Below the pieces are notes generated by a model. The model did no database searches. It was not told where the DNA came from and worked only from the letters and a program-made list of their open reading frames with translations. Position numbers and translations under genes: made by a program. DNA of 16,175 nt, from NCBI GenBank assembly GCA_030607715.1, contig JAUWJM010000018.1:1-16175 (forward strand). Reading direction: 5' to 3'. Source of the stretch: Candidatus Aerophobota bacterium. Its GTDB lineage: Bacteria > Aerophobota > Aerophobia > Aerophobales > B3-G15. Shown piece by piece: positions 1-7,377 of this stretch. Each line of letters starts with the position of its first letter. Positions within the stretch are counted from its first letter, which is position 1.

Positions 1-68
1 ATACAAAGCCGAACTAAATCTCATATTGCGGAATCTAAGATATGCAATCACCTTAGGTAGAATACTGA

Positions 69-317
69 AGAATAGCGGTATTATCTGACATAGGAAGAAA
101 GTGCAACATTTTCGGGATTTCCGTTAAGTCCTGTAGTGAAAAGAAATATAAATCAATAGGCAAAGGCTGGGACTATCGCTTTGAAGGGAAGGAAACGGTA
201 GGTTCCGCTTTAGTTTTTTACAATAGGATAATACACCTTACCTTTTTTGCTATTACTAAGTCCGATGAAGTAGGGACGATATCCAGAACAGGGCAGAGAA
301 GGCATTTTAGGTTATAA
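69..317 (+). pseudogene. decayed fragment, possibly ARPP-1/DUF6569-like C-terminus
   Basis: An 83-codon open stretch with no ATG, GTG or TTG near its start, bounded upstream by an in-frame TGA at 66-68 and ending in TAA at 315-317. Its second half has the texture of a real domain: GWDYRFEG, then GSALVFYNRIIHLTFF, ending in a basic TGQRRHFR stretch. The order G-x-D-x-R-F, GSALV, then HL-x-FF recalls the ARPP-1 (DUF6569) domain; this is from memory and weak. Without a start or an upstream half it is best read as the tail of a broken gene. No neighbour shares its strand for over 4 kb. It could also be a chance open frame. Confidence 0.3.
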
Positions 318-679
318 TAAAGGTAACTGTTTAGCCACGAATAGACACAAATGTTATTAATTGTGTTATAAAGCAAACAGTATCTCGCGGTTTTAACTCC
401 AATGCTTTTATATTTTATTTAGCCGATAATCCAGAAGATTCGGTAAACTATTAAAGTTCTCCCTATATTCACCTCCCAATTATAATTTGGTATCCACAGG
501 CTGGTAGCCCAAATTCCGCAAGAATAGGGGTTTTTAGAGAATTTCGATGAACAAAATCCTTTATTTATACGGTTTATTCTTTTAGAAATTCACCATTCTA
601 TAATCAGTACAATAGGGTTATTAAACGAGTAGAGAAAGAAAGTTAATATTGTGTCATTGCAAGACCTGACCCCTTTCTC
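318..679. other. gene-free stretch
   Basis: I see no credible gene, RNA or terminator here. A weak inverted repeat (ACACAA at 345-350, TTGTGT at 361-366) sits in a sequence resembling a dispersed 'cacgaat...cacaa' repeat. The region lies beyond the 3' end of the exporter permease and looks like decayed intergenic DNA. Confidence 0.4.
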
Positions 680-1822
680 TTACTCTTCTCTAAACTTGAA
701 TGTCTTAATTGCTATAATAAGCAAAACAAAAAACCAGGTTCCCAAAAACAAAAGTTCTCTTTTTAAATCAAAAAGTCCACTTCCTTCAATTGATATTTTG
801 CGGAGGGCGTCTATTAAAGGGGTAAGGGGAAGATAATCCGCTATAGAAGCCATAATCCTGGGCATTATTTCCTTAGGGAAAAAGGTTCCTGATAGAAAAA
901 GCATTGGCATAGTAATAAACATAGCTATCATCTCAACTGCTCGGGTGCTTTTCACCAGGCCAGCAACAATGAATCCTATATTTAAAAACAGGGCGCAACC
1001 GAGTAAGGCAAAAAGAAAAATCAAGAAGTAGCTTCCCAGAATATTAACTTTAAATGCGAGAGTGGAGAGGAGTAAAATTATTGCTACTTGAACAACAGAA
1101 ATAATCAAAAATCCACCAATTTGAGCGATTAAAAAATGGCTTGTTCTAAGAGGGGTAGCAAAGAGACGTTTTAAAATTTTTTTCTCTCTTGACTCAGTAA
1201 TATCACTGGCTATGCCGGTAACTGCAGACATCATAATAGCCATAGCTAAAATTCCAGGAATTAAGATATCTAAATATCTAATATTTCGAGATTTTACTGG
1301 CTTTTTATCTAAAAAAAAGAGTTTTGGAGCATCGGCAGCTTTAAGATTGGCATAGGCAATAAACTGATCGAGAATGCCAAAAATAAGAGGATTAAGCTGG
1401 GTATTTGTTTCATCATAATAAACTTCAATAGGAATGCTGAAGCCTTGGAGAGTCTCTTTCATTTTGGCCATATTTTTCATTCCCAGAAATTCTCCTTTTC
1501 CTGGTTTCTTGAGACTCTTGGGAATGATCAGGATAAAATCCAGGTCTCCCTTTTCAAGGTTTTTCTTTGCCTGAGTTATATCTTCCTCATTTTGATGAAT
1601 TTTTAAGATTTCAATTTTTTCAAGTTCTTTAATAAAACTCAAAGATTCATCCGACTTTGCCTGATCGATTATGGCTATGTGTGAAGTTCCCATTTTCTCA
1701 AAATTAAAAAGACTGAAGATACCAACGAACATTATGGGGAAGAAAATAGTCCAGAAAAGAGCTTGTTTGTCCCGAACGTATGTTTTTAAATCACAAAGAA
1801 ATAGCTTTAAAATTGATTTCAT
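680..1822 (-). CDS. ABC-2 type transporter permease
   Basis: A 380-residue membrane subunit of an ABC-2 exporter; this family moves drugs, polysaccharides, lipids or peptides outward. One N-terminal membrane helix (about 21-39) is followed by an extracytoplasmic domain (about 45-180), then about five hydrophobic segments (roughly 184-204, 230-255, 262-290, 296-312 and 356-373). The cytosolic coupling segment ESREKKILKRLFATPLR (210-226) is typical of ABC-2 permeases, as is the LSGTFFP stretch near 310-316. The start lies only 4 bases past the stop of the ATPase gene, so the pair is one transcription unit. Length and layout match complete family members. The substrate cannot be predicted, and no self-immunity or biosynthesis gene lies beside it. 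Confidence 0.9.
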   Translation of the reverse strand: MKSILKLFLCDLKTYVRDKQALFWTIFFPIMFVGIFSLFNFEKMGTSHIAIIDQAKSDESLSFIKELEKIEILKIHQNEEDITQAKKNLEKGDLDFILIIPKSLKKPGKGEFLGMKNMAKMKETLQGFSIPIEVYYDETNTQLNPLIFGILDQFIAYANLKAADAPKLFFLDKKPVKSRNIRYLDILIPGILAMAIMMSAVTGIASDITESREKKILKRLFATPLRTSHFLIAQIGGFLIISVVQVAIILLLSTLAFKVNILGSYFLIFLFALLGCALFLNIGFIVAGLVKSTRAVEMIAMFITMPMLFLSGTFFPKEIMPRIMASIADYLPLTPLIDALRKISIEGSGLFDLKRELLFLGTWFFVLLIIAIKTFKFREE

Positions 1823-1826
1823 AATC

Positions 1827-2579
1827 TTACTCTCTTAATTGATGACCAGTTAAATTTAAAAAGACATCTTCTAAATTAGCCTCTTTTTCAATAATTCTCT
1901 TTTTAAAGCCTTTAGCTAAAAGTTGCTTGATGAGGCTGCTGGGTGTATCTAAAGCAATAATCTTGCCGTAATCCATAATAGCAACTCGATCACACAATCT
2001 TTCAGCTTCCTCCATGTTATGAGTAGTTAAAACTATGGTTTTACCTTCTTTTTTTATTTGATTGATCAACCCCCAGGTATGATGTCGCGCTTGAGGATCA
2101 AGACCAGTAGTAGGCTCATCTAAAAATAATAGAAGCGGCTCACAAACTAAAGCGGCTGCTAAGGCTAATCTTTGTTTTTGTCCTCCTGAAAGTTTACTAA
2201 CAAGAGCCTTCTTCTTTTCTTCTAAACCAGTTAAAGCTAAAAGTTTTTTCAAATCTCTTGATTTTTTGTAGAAAGAGCTTAAAAGATCCAGTGTTTCCCA
2301 AACTGTTAAAAGGTCATAAAAGGACCCCTCTTGTAGTTGAACTCCAATCATCTCTTTGAGCTTCTGAGAGTTTTTTCGAATATCAATACCTAAGAGTTTT
2401 ACCCCTCCTGAATCAATAGGTCTTATTCCCTCGATCATTTCTACAGTGGTGGTTTTACCAGCTCCATTTGGTCCTAAAATACCAAAAATTTCTCCTTCTT
2501 CAACATGGAAGGAAATACCATCTACCGCTATTATAGAATTGTAGGTTTTGCGCAGTTGATCCACTTGTAAAACTGGCAT
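1827..2579 (-). CDS. ABC transporter ATP-binding protein (ABC-2 exporter)
   Basis: A 250-residue ATPase that powers the ABC-2 permease encoded just downstream. Walker A GPNGAGKT is at 36-43, the Q-loop at about 81-83 (QLQ), signature LSGGQKQR at 130-137, Walker B LLLFLDEP at 149-156, a D-loop GLD, and the switch histidine in TTHNMEEAE at about 187. The C-terminal EANLEDVFLNLTG segment is characteristic of this DrrA/CcmA-like class. A GGAG ribosome site lies just before the ATG. All catalytic residues are present, so it should be active. It is transcribed leftward and may form a unit separate from the polyol genes, since about 100 non-coding bases separate it from the broken dehydrogenase. Confidence 0.95.
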   Translation of the reverse strand: MPVLQVDQLRKTYNSIIAVDGISFHVEEGEIFGILGPNGAGKTTTVEMIEGIRPIDSGGVKLLGIDIRKNSQKLKEMIGVQLQEGSFYDLLTVWETLDLLSSFYKKSRDLKKLLALTGLEEKKKALVSKLSGGQKQRLALAAALVCEPLLLFLDEPTTGLDPQARHHTWGLINQIKKEGKTIVLTTHNMEEAERLCDRVAIMDYGKIIALDTPSSLIKQLLAKGFKKRIIEKEANLEDVFLNLTGHQLRE

Positions 2580-2684
2580 AATTAATCTCCATAGATAACC
2601 CTGTCCTGGGTTCTTTTCTCATAGGAAGGAACGGAAATGAAGCCCCTCGCCCGATAAGGGAAGATGAGTAAGTTTCTGCTTATT

Positions 2685-2918
2685 TTAATATATAATTGAA
2701 TTAACTCCTAAAGTATTTTGGTAGAAATCATTGGGGTTTTGTTCCATACGTCCAGGTCTTTTGGAGGATTGTTTGTGTCCATAATGATAAACTCTTATAT
2801 CAGTTCCGCAGATAGTACATACTTTTACCTTAATTAAAATTTCTTCTTCTAAAGGATGAGGAGTAGTGACATTCTGAACTCTTAAATCTTCAATGGCATG
2901 TAAAACAGCTGCCTTCAT
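2685..2918 (-). pseudogene. truncated zinc-dependent alcohol dehydrogenase (N-terminal stub)
   Basis: The first ~50 residues match the start of medium-chain zinc dehydrogenases of the sorbitol/threonine dehydrogenase type: MKAAVLH, a Pro-rich turn, then CTICGTDIRVYHYGHK, where C37 of CGTD would be a catalytic zinc ligand. Intact members are about 340-350 residues; this frame stops at 77. After KQSS the sequence (RPGRMEQNPNDF...) no longer resembles the family, and the expected GHE motif, structural-zinc lobe and NAD-binding domain are absent. The start has a good AAGGAA ribosome site and lies 31 bases past mtlD, so it was probably the last gene of the polyol operon before a deletion removed about 80% of it. 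A stub this short should not be enzymatic. Confidence 0.8.
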
Positions 2919-2949
2919 AACATTTTCCTTTCTAATTATTTATTTTTAT

Positions 2950-4098
2950 TTAAAGATTTTGTTTTATTAGTTTTGCTAAGTCCCCATCTGGATTTATATG
3001 ACATATCTCTTTTAAAATCCAATTTATCCCCTTCTCTTCTAAGTATTTTGCAAGTTTTTCTGACTCCTTATCTTCCTTTACCTGGAATTTAATTGCTGAT
3101 GCAATTCCTATGCACAGGTTAATGGGCTTAACCTCATATTTTTCAGCAAACTTAGCTGCTCCTATTAAACGCTCCTGAGAAGATAATTTTCTAATAGGAT
3201 CCCTTCCTACTCTATCTACTGTATCACCAAGAGCAGGGTTATCCAATCTCAACAGAAAATCATCAATGAATTTTTCTTGTTCATTTATTCTAAAATGGTG
3301 CTTTTTTATCAAAGCTTGTCCTGTTTCCATCATAGCTCCCCTGACTATTTCTTTAATTTTTCTATCTCGAATAGCTTCCCATATATACTTGTAATCTTTT
3401 TGATAACCCACATAAGCACAAACAGCATGTCCGGTATTATAAGTATACAATTTTTGTTCCTGATAAGCAGCAAAATTATCTACTGCTACCAGCCCTTTTA
3501 TATCCGGTACCTTGCCTATAAAGGAATTTTTATCCACAAATAATTGATTGTACTCTTCAGCTATAATAAAGAGAGGGTCTTTCGAGGAAATTGAAGATGG
3601 AACAGGGGGGACCATTCTACTAATAATAGTTTCAATTAACCCAAGATGAGAATTTATATATTCTATATAAGTTGGGGAACAGTTTTGCAAAAGATAGTTT
3701 TTAAAGATTTTGCTTGCCTCTGGTAAATTTTCACATAATAGTAAGTTAAGAGGTTTAATAATTCCATTTTTTACTCTTTCCATTATTCCTGAACAGATAA
3801 GAGGAGCTACAAAAGCAAGACTTTCTGACTTTACTGCAGTCGCCATTATATCAGCACTTTTAATCTCTTCATTTACTTCATCTTGATTTTTGGCGTTAAC
3901 TGCTTTTATATTGTTAATGATTATCTCGTAAGGCTGAGCACTTAAGATCTTTAACTTATACTGTTTTTTTTTATTGATCAGGGATATTAAATCCTCTCTT
4001 ACTTCCACAAAAACCGTTTCAAAACCAGATTGACTGAAGAGTTGGCCTAAAAATCCTCTACCTATATTACCAGCTCCAAATTGAATGGCTTTTTCCAT
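2950..4098 (-). CDS. mtlD: mannitol-1-phosphate 5-dehydrogenase
   Basis: A 382-residue NAD-dependent polyol-phosphate dehydrogenase, expected to interconvert mannitol 1-phosphate and fructose 6-phosphate in the cytosol. The Rossmann motif GAGNIGRGFLG is at 8-18. The long-chain polyol dehydrogenase signature K-x4-N-x2-H is at K216, N221 and H224 (KLYTYNTGH), and DNFAAY and LDNPALGDTVDRVGRDP blocks match the MtlD family. Length is normal. It sits between a cupin gene (77-bp gap upstream) and a broken zinc dehydrogenase, suggesting a sugar/polyol interconversion operon. No mannitol phosphotransferase gene is in the window, so the source of its phosphorylated substrate is unknown and a related polyol phosphate remains possible. 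Confidence 0.93.
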   Translation of the reverse strand: MEKAIQFGAGNIGRGFLGQLFSQSGFETVFVEVREDLISLINKKKQYKLKILSAQPYEIIINNIKAVNAKNQDEVNEEIKSADIMATAVKSESLAFVAPLICSGIMERVKNGIIKPLNLLLCENLPEASKIFKNYLLQNCSPTYIEYINSHLGLIETIISRMVPPVPSSISSKDPLFIIAEEYNQLFVDKNSFIGKVPDIKGLVAVDNFAAYQEQKLYTYNTGHAVCAYVGYQKDYKYIWEAIRDRKIKEIVRGAMMETGQALIKKHHFRINEQEKFIDDFLLRLDNPALGDTVDRVGRDPIRKLSSQERLIGAAKFAEKYEVKPINLCIGIASAIKFQVKEDKESEKLAKYLEEKGINWILKEICHINPDGDLAKLIKQNL

Positions 4099-4175
4099 TT
4101 TTGATAGCTCCTATTTATTTTTCTATTTGTATAAATATTTTAGTGATCTCTGGATACCCCTTTTAATATTAAAAC

Positions 4176-4511
4176 TTATCTTTCATATCCTTTTGGAATA
4201 ACACAGATAAATCCAAAAGGAGTTTCACCATTATTTATGAACTGATGATATTCGTTTGGGGCAATATAAATTGCATCTCCAACCGTTAAATTATGCTCTT
4301 CATTACTGTCTTTAACTATTCCTTTTCCTTTTACTATGAAAACTTCGTGTTCCCAGGGATGACTTCCTGGAGTTGTCTTATTTTCTGGAGGCATCTCAAA
4401 GTATCTCATCTCGTAATTTGGAACTCCAATTTCTTTTCCTAATAACCACCAGATTTTATTTCCAGAGCCTGTCTTATTAAACGGTGTTTTATCAGTATCC
4501 GTAATATACAT
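4176..4511 (-). CDS. cupin domain protein
   Basis: A 111-residue single-domain cupin, a small cytosolic beta-barrel that usually binds a divalent metal. Motif 1 is PGSHPWEHEVFIVKGKG (48-64), with likely ligands H51, H55 and E56. Motif 2 is PNEYHQFINNG (85-95), with H89. Such small cupins act as sugar isomerases, lyases or sensors; the exact reaction cannot be told. It is the first gene of the leftward operon with mtlD, so a role in sugar or polyol metabolism is a reasonable inference. The ATG is preceded by a strong GGAGGG ribosome site 5 bases away, and a sigma-70-like promoter lies 45-70 bases upstream. Confidence 0.88.
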   Translation of the reverse strand: MYITDTDKTPFNKTGSGNKIWWLLGKEIGVPNYEMRYFEMPPENKTTPGSHPWEHEVFIVKGKGIVKDSNEEHNLTVGDAIYIAPNEYHQFINNGETPFGFICVIPKGYER

Positions 4512-4555
4512 ATATCCCTCCTATGAAAATTTTTGATATAAGTAACTTAATGTGT

Positions 4556-4583
4556 GTTATAACATCTTTTACAATTTCGTCAA
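4556..4583 (-). promoter_or_regulatory. promoter of the cupin-mtlD operon with palindrome on -10
   Basis: On the minus strand TTGACG (-35, 4578-4583) is followed after 16 bases by TATAAC (-10, 4556-4561), leaving a leader of about 40 bases to the cupin start. A perfect 10-base palindrome, TGTTATAACA (4555-4564), overlies the -10 box and could be an operator half or whole. Confidence 0.55.
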
Positions 4584-4636
4584 CCACAACACTAAATTTG
4601 TTAGCTAAATTTTAATTGACAAAGGCAAAAAATGTG

Positions 4637-4664
4637 TTGACTTTTTAGTGGAAGGGCATAAAAT
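4637..4664 (+). promoter_or_regulatory. promoter for the DUF3096/DUF350 cassette
   Basis: TTGACT (4637-4642), a 16-base spacer and TAAAAT (4659-4664) on the plus strand. It diverges from the cupin promoter 53 bases away. The transcript would carry a 5' leader of about 180 bases containing the palindromic repeat at 4709-4777. Confidence 0.45.
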
Positions 4665-4708
4665 AAACCAGGTAATACTAAAAATAACGTAAATTAGAAT
4701 CAAGAAAA

Positions 4709-4777
4709 GGGAGGCTAAAGCCCCCCTACCCAAAGAATAAGGATCCCTTCTATGGGTGGGGGCGACTTTAGTCGCCC
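4709..4777. repeat. REP-like double-hairpin palindrome
   Basis: The left hairpin GGCTAAAGCC (4713-4722) and right hairpin GGGCGAC-TTTA-GTCGCCC (4760-4777) are joined by complementary CCCCCCTACCCA and TGGGTGGGGGC arms. Loops are TAAA or TTTA in opposite orientation, the same plan as the elements near 7734 and 8129. It lies in the 5' leader of the downstream cassette, so it could form RNA structure, but it is more likely a dispersed repeat. Confidence 0.65.
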
Positions 4778-4849
4778 TTGATAATTTATAAATTCCTATA
4801 CCTTAAATAAGTTGGGTAAGAAAATGCGCTTTAAATAAGGAGGCTATCA

Positions 4850-5002
4850 ATGTTCTATTTACAAAATGGTATTTCAGGATATGTATTGGCACTCATTTTT
4901 GGGATTATAATTTTTATTTTCCCGGCTATTGTTAGTTATTTAATAGCTTTATTCTTAGTCATCTTTGGAGTAATTGGGATCATACGGTGGATGAAAAGAT
5001 AG
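4850..5002 (+). CDS. small membrane protein, DUF3096-like
   Basis: A 50-residue protein, almost entirely hydrophobic: MFYLQNGISGYVLALIFGII..., then IFPAIVSYLIALFLVIFGVIGI and a basic RWMKR tail. The pattern of glycine-rich helix, IFP turn, second helix ending FGVIGI strongly recalls DUF3096, a family of about 50-residue inner-membrane proteins with no known function. An AAGGAGG ribosome site (4837-4843) is ideally spaced from the ATG. Two short membrane helices with a hairpin at Pro25 are likely. It is the first gene after the plus-strand promoter and lies 66 bases before the DUF350-like gene, so the two are probably co-transcribed. Confidence 0.8.
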   Translation: MFYLQNGISGYVLALIFGIIIFIFPAIVSYLIALFLVIFGVIGIIRWMKR

Positions 5003-5068
5003 ATTTGGAAAGAAAATACAAGAAGAGGAGTTCGTAAACTACCTCAACTTAATAAAGGAGATAAAAAA

Positions 5069-5551
5069 ATGCAAGTAGGTCCTGTGGTTTCCTTTCACCT
5101 TTTAGTCATTTTTTGGATAATAAGGGTAGTGATAATTACTTTTTTTTGTTCCTTTCTTGGTTGGCTTGGAATCCGAATATTGGATGTTTTTACCCCTGCC
5201 ATTCGCGAAAGAGAGAAAATAGGAGAGGATCCTATCTCTATAGCTTTTTTTATCGCTTGATTTATTATTTTCCTGGGTTGTATAATTCATGGAGTTTCAA
5301 CTTCTCCCATAGCTATGGGACGATCATTATTAACCAGTTTAATAGATTTTAATAGACTTGAACTGCTCACTATAAATTTTTTTGTGAGCCTTTTAGTAGC
5401 AGTGGCCCTTTTTAATATATTTAACAAATTAACTCCCAAAATTCAATTTCTTGCCATCAGGGACAATTCTGTTGCGGTGGGCATCTACGTTTTTAGTTAT
5501 CTTGTTTTTCTGGGAATCGTTTTACATGCGGCTTTAACTATGTCTTTATAA
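5069..5551 (+). pseudogene. DUF350-like membrane protein interrupted by one in-frame TGA
   Basis: Reading one frame gives a 160-codon protein with a single TGA at 5258-5260. The two halves look like the internal repeat of DUF350 (YjfL-like) proteins: 'DVFTPAIREREKIGEDPISIAFFIA' before the stop and 'NKLTPKIQFLAIRDNSVAVGIYVFSYLVFLG' near the end, each an L/F-TP-x-I motif, a charged turn and a helix. The TGA stands where family members commonly carry glycine (FIA-x-FIIFLG), so one GGA to TGA change explains it. A strong AAAGGAGAT ribosome site precedes the ATG. Met at 5315 lacks a ribosome site and is probably not a real start. Either a genuine nonsense mutation or a base error; the rest of the frame is undamaged. 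Confidence 0.75.
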
Positions 5552-5562
5552 TTTATAACAAA

Positions 5563-6387
5563 ATGTACAGAAAAATAATATTAGTATTGGTCATTTTCTT
5601 GAGTTGGCTAATAGCTGACCAGGAATGTAGCAGTCAATTTTATAAAAGAGATGGTGAGATCTATGATTCCTGGGGAATTTGTAGAACAAGAGCTCAAGGA
5701 GAGGATGGTTATTTTCAAGTTATGCGTGCAGGCTTTCGGCCTGTCATAGTTCTTGAGAGCCTTGGAAAAGATGACAGTCTTGCCTGTAAGTGGGGGAAAG
5801 AATTTTTAGATAGGTTCCCGGAGGATAAATACAGAGCAAAGAAAATATTTGAATTTATTAAAAACAAGGTGGGTTACATCCATGACATTGATCAGTTTGG
5901 ATACCGGGAATTTGCTCAAAATGCAGATGAGTTAGCTCATAGTATCCAGGAAGGGGATGCAAGAGGAGATTGTGAGGATTATGCCATATTGCTGACTACT
6001 TTATATAAGATGGCTGGCTATCGATCAGCAGTAGTCCTTATTCCTGGACACGCAGCTGCTCTTGTTTATCTTCCGTCATACAAGTCGGGTATGTCTATGA
6101 AAATTGGTGGTAAGGAAGGATGGATCTGGGCAGAGGCAACTGGTAGGAATAACTACCTTGGATGGGTGCCATCCAAGGTTTTAACCAGTCCGATAATTGC
6201 ATATGAAATAAAGGACACAGAGGAAATATCTTTAACGTTAAAACCTGGAGGAGAATCAGTAGAACCGAGGAAAAAAGGTTGGGAATTTACACCTTTTATC
6301 TCCTTTTTAGTTACTATATTTATTATATTGATATTTCCCATCATAGTTAGGTTTTTAAGGGCATCACAGAAAAGGATAGGTAATTAA
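5563..6387 (+). CDS. membrane-anchored transglutaminase-like cysteine protein
   Basis: A 274-residue protein with an N-terminal signal segment (about 1-20), an extracytoplasmic transglutaminase-like domain (about 75-205) and a C-terminal membrane helix (about 245-264) followed by a basic tail. The likely catalytic triad is C137 in GDCEDYAILL, H163 in PGHAAALVYLP and E191 in WIWAEATG. This fold includes proteases, peptide-crosslinking and amidase enzymes; the reaction here is not predictable. It begins 11 bases after the DUF350-like gene without a clear ribosome site, suggesting translational coupling. The association with DUF350 and DUF3096 membrane proteins suggests an envelope function. All key residues are present and the gene looks intact. 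Confidence 0.88.
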   Translation: MYRKIILVLVIFLSWLIADQECSSQFYKRDGEIYDSWGICRTRAQGEDGYFQVMRAGFRPVIVLESLGKDDSLACKWGKEFLDRFPEDKYRAKKIFEFIKNKVGYIHDIDQFGYREFAQNADELAHSIQEGDARGDCEDYAILLTTLYKMAGYRSAVVLIPGHAAALVYLPSYKSGMSMKIGGKEGWIWAEATGRNNYLGWVPSKVLTSPIIAYEIKDTEEISLTLKPGGESVEPRKKGWEFTPFISFLVTIFIILIFPIIVRFLRASQKRIGN

Positions 6388-6388
6388 G

Positions 6389-6416
6389 TTGACAAGATAT
6401 TTTTTTTCTGTATTAT
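6389..6416 (+). promoter_or_regulatory. sigma-70-type promoter of the winged-helix gene
   Basis: A perfect TTGACA (6389-6394) and TATTAT (6411-6416) are separated by 16 bases, beginning just after the transglutaminase stop codon. Transcription would start near 6423, only some 15-25 bases before the regulator frame opens at 6438. Confidence 0.65.
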
Positions 6417-6545
6417 GTTGTTTGTATTAACAATTAAGATGATATTATTGATTCCTCCAAAATTATTGTAAGAGAAATTAAAATCATTGATGAGATAGCT
6501 AAGAATCAATCTATTACTCAAAGAGAAATATCTTGTAGGGCAGAA

Positions 6546-6983
6546 ATGTCTTTGGGAATGGTAAATATTGTTTTAAAAAGATTAGCTAAAAAAGGATATA
6601 TAAAGCTTAGAAGATTAAACAAAAGGAATCTTGAATATATACTTACTCCCAAGGGATTTACCGAGAAAGCTAAAAAATCTTATTGGTATGTTCACAGAAC
6701 TATTGATTCTTTAAGAGAGATAAAAGCTAAGATTCAAGTCTTAGCTTTAGAGGAATACCAAAAAGGAGAAAGAGAATTTATTATTCTTGGAGATAATGAA
6801 TTGGCCGATATCATTGAAATCAGTTTAAGAGATTTACGCAAGAATGATTTAAGATATGTCCGAGTTTTTAAGAAAGAAAAAATCAAGAAAAAGAATGCCC
6901 TGATATTAGCTACCGAAAAAAAATATAAAACTTTCCAAAATAACAAGCACTGGATAAATGTTTTAGAAAAAATAACCAGTTAA
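6546..6983 (+). CDS. winged helix-turn-helix transcriptional regulator, start unresolved
   Basis: A 145-residue regulator from this ATG, but the coding frame is clearly longer. In-frame codons from 6438 read VREIKIIDEIAKNQSITQREIS, the first helices of a MarR/Lrp-like winged helix, and continue into SLGMVNIVLKRLAKKGYIKLRR (recognition helix and wing). The ATG at 6546 would cut the domain in half. No ATG, GTG or TTG lies in frame between 6438 and 6546; an ATG at 6439 is one frame off, so a start of the ATT type or a one-base indel near 6441 is needed. A basic linker and a C-terminal alpha/beta segment (REFIILGDNELADIIEISL) follow; this layout is seen in regulators near surface-polysaccharide genes. 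It has its own promoter and may act locally. Confidence 0.72.
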   Translation: MSLGMVNIVLKRLAKKGYIKLRRLNKRNLEYILTPKGFTEKAKKSYWYVHRTIDSLREIKAKIQVLALEEYQKGEREFIILGDNELADIIEISLRDLRKNDLRYVRVFKKEKIKKKNALILATEKKYKTFQNNKHWINVLEKITS

Positions 6984-7065
6984 GCTTATTCTCATCATTT
7001 CAGTTTACCTCTTATCTTATCAATAAGTTGGAAAAATGACTGTTTCTAAAGATAAGTTTGGTTTC

Positions 7066-7093
7066 TTGACAGAAAAAATATATGTATTAAATT
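7066..7093 (+). promoter_or_regulatory. weak promoter-like site before the broken URO-D gene
   Basis: TTGACA (7066-7071) followed after 16 bases by TAAATT (7088-7093). The context TTGACAGAAAAAATA resembles the TTGACAGAAAAATAA start of the two lacI promoters. A separate TATAAT at 7153-7158 lies just before the ATG, so the true start site is uncertain. Confidence 0.3.
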
Positions 7094-7164
7094 ATTAATA
7101 GAATTCTTCCTTTCAAAAATAAGAGAAGCAATAAGTTACTATAAAAAATTGATATAATTAGAAG

Positions 7165-7377
7165 ATGAAACATAGAGAAAGATTGATAGCATCTTTAAAT
7201 CATAAGGAGCCAGATAGAGTTCCTATGGATGTAGGAGGAATAACTACTGGCATTACCAAAGTTGCCCATCAAAATTTAAGACGATATTTGGGAGTAAAGG
7301 GAAAAGAAGAAATTATTGATAAAGTTCAGCAATTAGTAAAGCTAATTTGGTTACGGTTTGTCCGTCTCTTTGCCTGA
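7165..7377 (+). pseudogene. N-terminal fragment of a uroporphyrinogen-decarboxylase-family (MtaA-like) gene
   Basis: The first ~58 residues (MKHRERLIASLNHKEPDRVPMDVGG... up to EEIIDKVQQLV) match the N-terminus of URO-D/MtaA-like proteins and parallel MTSRERVKLAINHKEADRIPLDLG of the gene at 15179. Full members run about 340-400 residues. After about 7340 the frame enters unrelated DNA that is coding-like on the other strand, and stops at 7377. The catalytic barrel and the HxCG zinc motif are lost. A possible C-terminus of the same family lies 500 bases on (7837-7932), so the gene was probably split by insertion and rearrangement. The break point lies around 7325-7345. Confidence 0.75.

Noticed and set aside
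651..836. 61-codon plus-strand frame over the exporter permease 3' end
   Set aside because: Overlaps the real minus-strand gene and has no ribosome site or recognisable motif.
2950..4511. Complete mannitol PTS operon
   Set aside because: Only the dehydrogenase is present; no EIIA, EIIB, EIIC or mtlR-like gene is visible in the window.
4709..4777. Riboswitch in the leader of the DUF3096 gene
   Set aside because: The structure is only two simple hairpins with REP-like loops also found elsewhere in the window; no conserved aptamer motif was recognised.
5258..5260. UGA recoded as glycine or selenocysteine
   Set aside because: Every other long gene in the window is free of in-frame TGA and the permease at 14037 ends naturally on TGA, so a UGA=Gly code is excluded. 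No SECIS-like hairpin follows, and family members have glycine, not cysteine, at this position.
5315..5551. Separate 78-residue protein starting at Met 5315
   Set aside because: No ribosome site before this ATG and it is simply the second half of the DUF350-like frame after the TGA.
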